Below, in pieces: positions 25,401-37,400 of a stretch of DNA of 64,000 nucleotides (positions are counted from its first letter, which is position 1; each line of letters starts with the position of its first letter). This DNA comes from Epiperipatus broadwayi (taxonomy: Eukaryota; Onychophora; Udeonychophora; Euonychophora; Peripatidae), in assembly GCA_028023455.1 (NCBI GenBank), contig JAQFVV010000143.1, positions 350,001 through 414,000 of the forward strand, written 5' to 3'. The translations under genes were made by a program, and so were the position numbers. A model generated the notes under the pieces. The model searched no databases. It worked only from the letters and a program-made list of their open reading frames with translations, and was not told the origin of the DNA.

Positions 25401-28400
25401 TTTGTCTTACAATTAATACTGTCTAAAACTATGTCAGGTCATCTGAAAAATAAGTACTTCGAATGCACATGCAAAAACTTAGGGCAACTTGAATTCTACA
25501 CACCCTCACATCATACTGTAGTGATCTGTGAAGTGTGCGATAGTACCGCGAAGCACAAAAGCTGCTTAGCGGCCAATATGAACAGAACTGTTCTATAGGC
25601 CGCATGAGCAGTATATTTCTGTGCTTTTGCATGGAAACAGTGACATCAGGCAGTGTGCAGGGGTTAATCGACGACAAAAAAAGGAAATAAAATATGACTA
25701 ATAAAAAATTCCAAATTTGAAAAAAATTGATACAAGACAAACTTTTTTTATTAACTACAGTATTTAATTTTATTCAAAACAATATATTTTTATGCGTAAT
25801 TTACAGTATTTTACATTTTTCCATACATGTACAGTATTTTAATCATTATCGCTATTTTACGGTATGTAAGTTCATTTGTGAACTAGTAAGACATCAGATT
25901 TACCACAAGAGGAAATACAACTAGCACCAAATTCATTTTTTTTAATTGCTATCTTATAGCAGATTCGCCCAAACTAAAATGTTTTCCAATCGCTGTTGAT
26001 CCTTGCCATTTCACTAAGCGATCTAAAATTGAAATTCATTTTCTTAGGTGTTTTTTCCTCTCCATTAGGGTAAACTAAAAGTTTAAAATAAAAATAAGAA
26101 TTTATGATAATAAAAAAACTCACCACTGTTGGGCAAAATTTAATTAAAACTAACAAAAATTAAATTCTTATTTTTGTTTTTAATTTTCAATTCTGTTTAA
26201 AAATCAAATTTCATTTTTCACATCACATTAATTTCAGATCACATTATGTAATTTTTAAATTGGTAATTACAATTAAAAATCAGATTTTAATTTTATATTG
26301 TCAAATTTAATTGTTCCCACCGCTGTTACTCACTTTTTAAAAATAAACTTGCGAACACTAAATGATTAATTGATTACGTATTCTTTTTTTAAAAAGCAAA
26401 AATAGAATGTGATTTAAAATGCAAAAACAACAACATGCATAGTATAGGCATCTATAACGTTTGAACAGATTTACATTATAATCTTGTAAAATTTAATGTG
26501 TGTATATAAAATGAGAAAATCCTGATTTTACGTGAATTATGAACTTCTTTATTGCATGAAATCTATTACAGTACTATTATAAAGCGCTGAAAATATTGAA
26601 ATTATTAGATGGAAGTCGAACTCCGATAATGAGCTACTACTTTAAATATGATGTGTGAGTGCGCAAAATTGATAATATTTAAAGTAATAGCACATTATCG
26701 GAGCTCGACTTCTGATCTAATAATTTTTATCACATAAAAGAAAACCACATACAAAGATATTAAGAAGAAACATGAATCGCATAACTTCAAAATCGCATTA
26801 AATAAATCCGCATAAAACGAGACCTGGGTGTACTTATTATTTAACAAAAAACCCTGCATTTTTAAACCAAAAAAAAAAAAAAACAGAAAACTCTCCATTA
26901 TAATGAACATTTCCTTAGGAAAAAAAAGCTGTATGAAAAAAGACCGTATATTTGTAAAAGTCGAAAAGAAAAATAAATACTTATTAAAAAAAAAAAACCC
27001 CACATTTTTAAAAACAAAAAACAAAGTCTCCATTCTAATGTACAATTTCTAGAAAGAAAAAAAAAAGCCGTATGAAATATACCATATATTTGGAAAAGTC
27101 GAGAAGCCCAGAAATGTTATATCGCTATGTTTTTAAAGAGAAACAGCGCCACCAACCGATAAATTAACAAATACCACGTATTATCTTTCAATATATATTT
27201 ATTTATATTAAAAAAAGTAATAAAAAAATAAGTAATAAAAGTAATTAAATATTCACTGACTCCTGGTTAGTTAGCATCCATTTCAAATTTAAATTTTCTG
27301 AGCGATTAGATGTGATATCCATAGTTGTCCTTGCAGATAAAAAATTATTCCAATCCTTTTTTTTTGACAATGCAGCTTCCAAATGGCATGAAAGTGATCC
27401 TGCAGCAAAAGGGCTTACACATTCACGTTACTACTTTTATTTCTAAATCAAGCGGTAAGAGAATACAATTCAACTGTAAAAAAACATTGGTTGTTTTACA
27501 ATAGCGTGTTGAAACCACCGAAGGGCGTTATTTCTATGCTAGCACACAGAAATATGCCATTTAGGTAGCCGCCTCCGCCGCTATCGAATGTTCTATTTCT
27601 AACGCGTAAGCCTAGAAATAGTCCGTTGATATGGGGGAGGGCACCGGCTGACTGTGTTTATTTCTATGCCAATGCACAGAAGCATGAACATTTAGCCAAT
27701 CTTACCGCAGAAGCTATCGTGTCAGCTTACGGCTCAGATTCGGGATAAGCATTTCGGACTAGCGATCATATTTCACTTTTGTTTACAGTATTGTCTGAGG
27801 GTGGCTGGAATTACGATTGTCGAAACTATTTTAATATTCATTAAGACCACCTCCCCCTCTATCTCGCATCTTTTAGGAAGGTCTACTAACAATTATCAGC
27901 AGAGTCTCATGTCTCCCTAGCCCCCATTTTCCTGCTGAAAAAAATGGGCCAAGTGTAGTTCAAAGCGCGCTTCCCATCAAATCACGCTCTAAGTCACGTT
28001 TCGTGCGACAACAACTGCGAGCTGATTAATCAAATAGCTGCAAAAAAATAGGACAACTTGTTTTGCCGAATGTCAAAGAAAGAACAAGGATTCTTCTCTG
28101 ACTGCTGGAACCGGCGGTGCTTTATCAAATAAAACACCTTGAAGCTGCATGCCTGCGGTGTTTTTTTTTTTTTAGTTTTTTTTTTGCCTGAAGAGCCCAA
28201 AAAGTTTCTTTTAATTGCCGTATAGATTGATGTTTTTTGAGAAGGAATTACCATCAAAACTTGGTCAATCTTCGAATTGTTGGCGTTCCGTTCTGTTAGC
28301 AATTGCAAACACCCTTCCCTTCCCCCCCTCTCCCAAAGTTGGACTTTGGCTTGTAAATGTTACCGTTAAACGGACAATAGATTTATTTATCAAAATAAAA

Positions 28401-31400
28401 ACAAAACAAACCGAAAAAAAGAAAGAAGAAGAAGTAGTTGAATCAGCTGATTTTTTGTTTGTCGTACAATACCGAACCGAAAATAGAAAAGGGTTTAATG
28501 AAAATTAAATCAAAACAAACAAAAAATCGGTTAACTACTTTTTAAAAATCATTGGTTTTAATCGATCCGTTTTTTTTTGGTTTTGGTTTTTTTTTTTGTT
28601 GTTGTTTGGGGTAGCCAAAATAGATTTGATAGCCGCTGTACTTTTATTTTAAATGTGATAAACAACAACAACCAAAAAAAAAAAAAAAATACGTAGACGG
28701 TAAAAAAAAAAAAAAAACCTCGTCCCCTTTGAAAATATAAATAATAAAAAAAAGAATCAAAAGCCAAAAAAATGAAGTACTTTTTTTTTGTAAATTCATT
28801 TATTTGTAATTTTTTTGTTTATGCATTTGTTTATTTTTGTTTTTTTGTTTTGGTCGTGTTTAAACAAAAAAATTTGATTTGATATTACTTTTATATATGT
28901 GATAAACAAAAAAAAATCAAAAAACCAAAGCCAACCAAAAAAAAAAAAGAAAAGTAACTCGGCCCGGTAACATTATATTTATCTTTGTTTACAAACCGAG
29001 CCCGCCCTCCAGCAGTTTCAACACGCTATTGTAAAACAACCAAAACATTTCCCAGTAAAAAATCTAAAAAAAAATGAGAAAAAAAATTAAAAATTGTATT
29101 TTAAAAAAAAATCATAAAAAAAATCCAAATTTCATCGTAGGAAAAAAAAAAAAGCTCATCTGAATCAGAATAAAATGGCAGATCAAATGGTCCGAGACCC
29201 GTAAGTGTACAATTTACCCATTCCGCGCAAACTCAGTTGAAACTAAATTTTTGAACTGGGGCTCTCAGGGATGCTTCGGACTCAAGGTGTAAATAAAGTC
29301 AATGAGTTATGACAACAATATTGGCATCAACAAGGTCTTTGAGTATATCAATATCAGATTATCAATATGGATAACTGAAGAGTTGGAGGATGGAGAAGAT
29401 TGAAGCCTATCCATTAAAGTTTGAAGATTTGCTATCTTACAAACTGAATACTGATTATATATTATCAAAATGATGATCAGGACCAACTGATAAGTGCTTG
29501 TTAGCACGAAATATGTATGTTGGAGATCATTTATCTTTTTCACATGTATGTGGTTACGTGTATTGGTATCATAAGATAGAGTGGATAGCTGAAGGGAGCT
29601 TGAAAGTCTGTGTTCAAATCCCCTCTAATTATTTAAAATATTAAATTACTTTAATTAAATGAACAATGTTTTAATCAAATCATTCATGAAATTATAGCAA
29701 ATACATTTTATATATAGTTTGAATAGTCAAATGAACATTATTATTTATAATAAAACAGTATGTGTAAGCATGTATACTGTAAAACTATAATTTCATTACA
29801 TTCATTACTATTTTATATTTCACAACCATATATAAAAAAAAACTAATAATTGCAAGCTTTCAGCTTGAAAACAGATATAATGAGGCAACCGAATACCAAG
29901 AGCAAAAGATAATAATTATCACAGATAATTTTTACTCTTTAAATTTAGTTTATGTCAATAAAATATTACATTACTTCTGTTTAATTTTTCTTGGCCTAAA
30001 ATTTTTTTGCATAATTAATTAAATAAAATGAGAATAAAGCAAAAAAAAAATTTCTTCTATCATTATCACTTGCTAATTAATTACTATTGAAATGTTATTT
30101 GTGTCTTTATTTGTATCGTCATTATTTTATTGAAATATGAATAGTTAATATTTAAATTGTAAGCAAAATACAATTAAAAAAATGATAACTTAGCTACCTT
30201 TATATATATATAAAATTTAATTAATAATTATTACTACATTAACATTTTCTATTAATTAAATCATGCATTAGTCTTGAATTATATTTACTTGGGTGTAGTA
30301 GTGTGGTAAAATTCAAAGATTAAATTTATATTTCAATTCTCAAAAAGCAAATCCTGATGTTTAATTATTGTAACTAAATTAATTATGTCATTTTATTCAC
30401 ATATAAAAAATTACTTGATAGATACTTTAAATAATAGGAAGTATGATATTTTCGTTTTCCTCAATCAGTTTTATTGTATGCTCCATTTTCATTAAAAAAT
30501 AAATAAATTGTAAGATCTGTTGGTTATTCATTTACAAAATTTATTGTATTAAAATAATTTTTATAAATATTCTGCTTTGCATGATTTAATGGAATAGTAG
30601 AATAATGGACTCAAAAGATAGTATTCAATTTTTATTATTTGGATTGCTCTACACAAATTTGCATAAAACTAAGATATATTATTTACAAATGAGCCTTATA
30701 TAAACCAAAACAGCAACCATAAAAAGAAGAAGAAATAACATAAAATTAAATTTAATTTTCATATTGTTTCATAGTAAAAAATACCTTGAAATTTGAAAAT
30801 CCACACTTCTTTCACAACTGATATTTAAGTCTATGATTTAGCATTCATTATTAAATTATAAATATTATCCATATAATATTATGTGGAATTTCAACTATCC
30901 AAAGATATTTGGACTTTTTTGTTATTTGAACAAACAATTTAAGATTTTTTTACTCTTTACCTGTATCCACAAATTTCTTTATTGTTTCTTTCATGACTTG
31001 TGCAGCCTGTCTTCGACCAGGTGTTAGACCAAGATCAAACTGAACAGCAAGTGGTCGTGCAATTTGAACTTCTTGCGTTAATTCAGCAAATCTCATAACA
31101 TGCTAAAAGCAAAAAAACAATTATAACAAAACAAAATAAAAATCAAATATATTTCATTTTTATTTTGTTTTTTACCAAGGTTTCATCATAATCTCCTGCT
31201 GCAGGGTTAACACAAACTATCATTTTAACTTTGCCTTCACCATCAAAATAATGTTTAAAAAGATGAGTAAGTTTGGTGTCACGATAAGGGACAATCTAAA
31301 AAAAAAAAAAAAAAAACAATACAAAAATGTTTAGTAATTATAATACATTTACAATATACAATAACGAAATTAAATACTATATTTTATATGAAAAAAAAAA

Positions 31401-34400
31401 GTTGTTGCAAATTAGCATATCTTGTTAACAAATATTTTTAAATCTAAACCATTAAATTTTATTGATATTAGAAGCATATTCAACAAAAAAGATTCTAAAA
31501 CTAAAGATGACTCTGAAGTCATTATAAACATCATTCATCCTCCATATTTAGCAATACTCTTTGATCAATCAAACTCTAATAATCCTTAAAAAATGCCATA
31601 ATGCACAATCAATTTCACTACTATTTTCTAAACGTACCAGTTAGTCTATTGTCCAAGTACTTTTTCTTCAAGAAACTTATTACTTATTACCTCTATATTT
31701 TATTTTTTTAGATCTATTTCTTAATCTCTTTATCAGATTTTATTATCTTTATTAAAAAATATTACCCATTTGATCAATTTCAACTTGCCATTTCAAGGAA
31801 GCATTAAATTTTCATTTAAATATTCTGCACATCAAATAGATAATTCTTGTTTTTTTCCTTTCTACTTTGTTAAATGTTCCCTCTTTATTGATCAAGTCTG
31901 ACTTACATGAACCATTCAATTCATTACACAGCTGTGAGATCTTAATCTATTTACACCAGAAGTGTTCTTTTAAAAGTCCAGTTGGGGTTAAGTCCATGAC
32001 CACTATAAAGGCCCAAATTCTTAATGATAGAGCCATATTTTGTATTACTAACCTATTTCCTCTATAACTCAATACATTTGATATCTATAATCAATCTTTT
32101 TAAATTCACTTGTAATCCTATAAATTTCAAAGATTTCCACATGGGACCATTATCAAATTTTTGCAATTTTTCAAACACTCATTTCTGATCATTAATTTTA
32201 TTTTTGAGATTTTCTCTAAAGACTTTCAAATCCATACTATGTATCTCAATATTCTAAATATCAACTTTGCTTCACAGTTTATCATTCATCAAATTTTTGC
32301 AATTTTTCAAACACTCATTTCTGATCATTAATTTTATTTTTGAGATTTTTCTCTTAAGACTTTCAAATCCATACTATGTATCTCAATATTCTAAATATCA
32401 ACTTTGCTTCACAGTTTATCATTAATACAGTATCTACAAAATTTATCATGGCAAGTTACACATTGGTAACTATTACCTCAATCATTATTAATCACCATAT
32501 TCAAAATAAGTGGGGGACAACACGATATCAAATCATTTAGAATCATACACTATAATTTTGATCATCCCTCAAGAAATATTTTACAATGTCATAATTACCA
32601 TCTTCAATATTAGCTATTTAATAACTACGCATAGTATTCTAACAAAAGCCATCTCTAAATTCACAAGTGTATAAAGTAACTTTTCTTCCCTTGGTAATCT
32701 TTTTTGTATTTTTAATCTAGAAAATCACATAAATACTTACTGTTATTTACATAATACATTGGCAAATCATGCCTAATATATCCAATTAAATTTGGCCAAC
32801 TTTGTCTCGGCTACATGATGTATAGATAAAAAAAAAAAACACGCAAATTGACTCATATTAAGCATTTTACTAATACATAATGTAACCATGACGACTAGAA
32901 AAATTAGACTAGATATGGTAGGTAAAATTTGCTGGTATGTGACAATTATATATAACAACCAGTTTTTCGGCATATTATTGAATAAAATTTTATGAAGCAA
33001 AGTGTAAATATAAAGCAATAATAAATCATTAATTTGTACAATGATATCCTACGTATTTTTCTTATTATTATTAAATGATTTTTCTACGTGTAAAAACATT
33101 TTTAACAATCGACATTTCACTATGCATATTCATAAAAAAATATTAAAGAATAAATAATTAATAAGTTACATTAATTTTATGATAATATTATGTAAATTAT
33201 CTCACCTTATTGGCCATATATAACTGATTTTCTCTCAGTATTTCTATACATGTCCTTAATACCATAAGTGAATTATTAATACTTCCTAATAAAATGTAAA
33301 AAAAAAATTAATTTCAAAATATTTAATAGCAAATAACATTAAATGCAATAGTAATAACCTGCTTCTCTTAGCCTATCTCCAGCATTTCTTGTCCTAGAAG
33401 TACGTTCACTACCAGCTAAATCTACCAGAGACAACTGGCTAATATGTACAAACATCTTGTTCTAAATAAATATAAATGAAAAAATTTTGTTGCATTCATT
33501 AAAAATATAATTTAAATTGTATTAGAAATATATAACAAATTAATTAAAACTAATTAATATTATGATAAATACAGTAATAAACAATTGTTATACTTTAGAG
33601 CAGGATTTCTTAAAAAAAATTTGTGACTCTTAGAATTGAATATTGTCTAAAACAAGTTCAATTTTTAAGTGTTATTCAAATTGATTGTTATATCAGTCCA
33701 CATTCAACTGCAAACAACACAAACTACAATAGTTATAACTGCTGCCTTTTCAAAAGTGATAATACTCCATTAGCCTTATTAAAATTTTTGTTACAATTTT
33801 TTTTTAACCTTGTGGGGAAAAAAATGATTTCTAATTTAAGAAACACTGCTTTAGACAAAAATTATTCTGAAAATTAAAAAGTATAGTAACTTTTAGAAAA
33901 TTAACTATACTGTTTTAATTTATGCTAATTAAATTCTAAGGATACCTTTTGAAAATATCTAGAATTGCATAATACAAATATGTAATGAAATAAATTAATA
34001 CTGCTATACTAATTAAATTAATCAAATCTGTGATATAATAAAATGAGCAAAGATTAAGCAGGTTTTATTAATAAAATAATCCAAAATCTATGTTGAAATA
34101 TTTAAAATTTATTAATGTTATTTACATTAATATTCATTCATAAATAACCTTCTGTTGCTATGGTAAATTTATATTACATTCAAGAATGTAAAAATATATT
34201 AAACTTTTACCAACGAGTATTCATAAAAATATTAAATTAACTTTTAATCATTATTGAATTCTATCATAAAAATAAAATTTACATTACTTTGTTAGTTAGA
34301 TCTTGTGTTTATGATTATAATAAGACTATAAATTATAATTGTTATGTAGCATATTTATTAATTTAAATGAGATTCATACTTGGGATTTAATAAACAAAAA

Positions 34401-37400
34401 TAATTTATTTACAAAATGAACAATAGAAAATTAATGAATATGTTATAATAATTTAAACTATGATATCATATAATATTGTATTGGTTAAATGATCAAGGTG
34501 GTACTAGACACTCTTTCAAAACCCAAAAGAAAATATCCATGTATCTATTAATTTCAAATACACAATATATAAAAATGGTGGATATTAATTTTCTTTTTAA
34601 ATGTTTGAGTAATAATATAATACCTAAATTTTTAATGTTAAATAAGTTTATAAAGATGTTTGGATATAAATTTGTAAAAAAATGGGAAATAAAATTGTTA
34701 AAAAGAGAGATAAAATTAAAATATAAAAAGAAGGCTAAAGGTTTAAAAATAGTTAAGGATATATATAATGTGTTAGTGAGATGGATTACGATTGAGGAAG
34801 AGAATGAATTAAAATATATATTTTTAAAATAAGGCATATTATATGAAAAATAAAATTATAAATAGGCATAATAAAAAATTTAATATTTTATTAGATAGTA
34901 ATAATTATAAAAATTATCATGATAAATGTAATAATGAGAGTATGACTTATGATAATATTATTGATAAAAAAAATTTTGTTATTAATTTAACTGATAAAAA
35001 ATTTAATATTGAAGAATTGAAATTTTTTTAAAAAAAAGGGTTAAAATATGTAGCAGAAAAATATGTTAATATTAATAAACAAGTTATTGAGATTAGGATA
35101 AAATTAAAAATAACTGAAAATAAATGTGATAATTTGGGTTATGATTGGAAAGATAAGGAAATTTTATTTAATGATTTGAGATACGAATTTAAAAATTTAG
35201 AAAATGAATTAAAATATAATAATAATGATTATGTTAGAAGATATGAAGAATGGGATGTTGATAAAAAAAATGTGTGAAAAATATAAAGATGTGTTTTTTT
35301 TAAGAGGAGATAAAACATCCAGTACGGTTGTTATGAATAAAGAAGAATATAATTATAAGATGTTAAATTTATTAGAAGATAAGTATTTTGAAAGAATTAA
35401 TAAATATAAAAGTATGAATAAAAGAATTAATAATATTGTTTCAGTAATGTATGAAAAAGATTTTATTGATAAATTGGAAATGATTAGATTAAAAAGACTG
35501 AATGTAAATTGTGCAAAAATAAAAGGTATTCCTAAAGTTCATAAGGAGGATTCCAATGAGACCAATTGTTAGTGGTATGTATTCATATTATGAAAATGTA
35601 TCTAAATGGGTATATAATAAAATATTTAAGATATATGGGTTTATTTGAAAAAAATAATGTAAGTAATTCTATACAATTTATAAATAGATTAAAAAAATTT
35701 CTGAAAGAGAACAATTTTAAAAATATAGTTTTTGTTAAATTTGATATTGTTAATATGTATACCAATATTGATCCTGAAATTGTAATTGATTATATTATTG
35801 ATTTATATAGAAAAGATAAAAATATTAAAAACAAGACGGAAATGTATATTTTATATGAATTATTGATTCTTTGTTGTAAAGATCTTATTTTTAGATATGG
35901 AGATAAATTTTATAAACAGAAACATGGTTTAAGTATGGGAAATAGTTTGATTGGTTTTTAGCAAATGTATATATGTGTAATTTTGAAAAAGAATTTTGTA
36001 ATAATGGAAAAAATAAGCCAATTTTTTATAATAGATATGTAGATGACTATTTTTTGATTTTTAATGGGAATGTTAGAAAAGCAAATAATTTTTGGTGATA
36101 TATAAATACAAAAAATGATAAAATAAAGTTTACGATGGAAAAAGAAAATAACAATGTAATTGATTATATGGATATAAAAATTTTTAAAAAATTTGGAATG
36201 GACGGAATAATTTATATTGATACAACAGTATTTAGAAAGAATACATATTTTGGATTAACTAATAATTGGTACTCTGATATTGAAAAGCATTGTAAGCTTA
36301 ATATTGTTAAAAATGAGATCATTAGGGCTATTAAGGTGTGTTCAAATGAAATGTTTTTTTAAAAATGAAATAAATAATATTAGGGAGGAATGTATTAAAA
36401 ATGATTATCCTGAATATATTGTAAAAAGATTGATATCTAATTATAATATTGAAAATAGAAAAAGAAAAATTAAATTGAATAAAAATGGGGAAAATAAGAA
36501 AATAATTTATATAGGATTTAGTGTATCAAAGTATTTATTTTTTAAAATTAAGAAATTTTTTAGGTATTTTAATAGGAGATATAATACATTAATTTGCCCT
36601 GTTTATAAAAGGAAACAATGTTTGGGTGACTTAATAAATGATTATGATAAGATTGATATTTCAGAATGTATGAATTCGGTATATATAATTAAATGTATAT
36701 GGATTGTTATAAAAGTAATGTAAATATGACTTATATAGGAACAAGTAAGAATAAATTAAAGACTAGATTAAGGCAGCATTTATATGATATAAAATCTGCT
36801 ATATATATTCATAAAAAGGAATTTAAACATGAAAATTTTGATATAAGGCCATTGGAATGTGTTTAAAAATTTAAAGGGAGAATAAAAAAAGAGGAAGCAT
36901 ATATTGATCAGTATAAACCAGTATTAAATAGAATGTTAATAAATAAAGATAAAAAAATAAGATAATATAGGAATAAAAGGGGTATTAAAAGAAATGTTAA
37001 TGTGTAAAGATTTAGAGAATAGATAATAAAAGGTAGTTGTGAGTTTTGATGCATGTGGCCAACAGAGGCGCTGGTCAGGGTCAACCACAGAAATACTTAG
37101 AGTAGGGGCCCCAAATGCAGCATTGCAAATTCCAGCTGAAAGGTGGCGCTGTTCACAATGCGTAAGCACAGGAACATTCCACCAGCTGGCTGGCAGCAAA
37201 GCTGCCCGCTTGGTGGCGCTGATCACAGTGCATAAGCCCATTTAGCTTACATCGTCTGCTACCAGCAGATACCAAGAACCTAGGTGGCGCTGACAACTGT
37301 AAACACATCTAGCTTATGTGTCGTTTGCTAACAGCGACTACCAAGATTCTGGCCCATTACGTGGGCTGTTTCTCCACGGTTACACACGGAAAAACTACGC

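Larger units (their letters stand above)
24646..26830. mobile_element. Pogo/Tigger-like element, copy B, with nested insertions
   Basis: Same termini as copy A (left CACTTGGGTCTCATTTTATG; right, reverse-complemented, CACCCAGGTCTCGTTTTATG), with flanking TA at 24644-24645 and 26831-26832. The first 180 bp, the middle around 25680-25900 and the last 80 bp align with copy A. The extra length comes mainly from an 850-bp insertion at 24828-25677 and from 25930-26750, which includes a palindrome. There is no pogo transposase frame. Confidence 0.82.

Noticed and set aside
25429-25740. 103-codon minus-strand frame in the nested element
   Set aside because: Antisense to the cysteine-rich plus frame and crosses the element boundary at 25677.
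26695-27052. Pair of overlapping frames rich in F or K
   Set aside because: Translation of A/T homopolymers in the tandem repeat; not coding.
34493-34837. 114-codon minus-strand frame
   Set aside because: Shadow of the Penelope-like N-terminal region on the plus strand, produced by extreme A/T composition.
37039-37245. Overlapping plus and minus frames in the GC-richer repeat
   Set aside because: They are explained by low stop-codon density in the GC-rich repeat and are not kept in the related copy near 18000.
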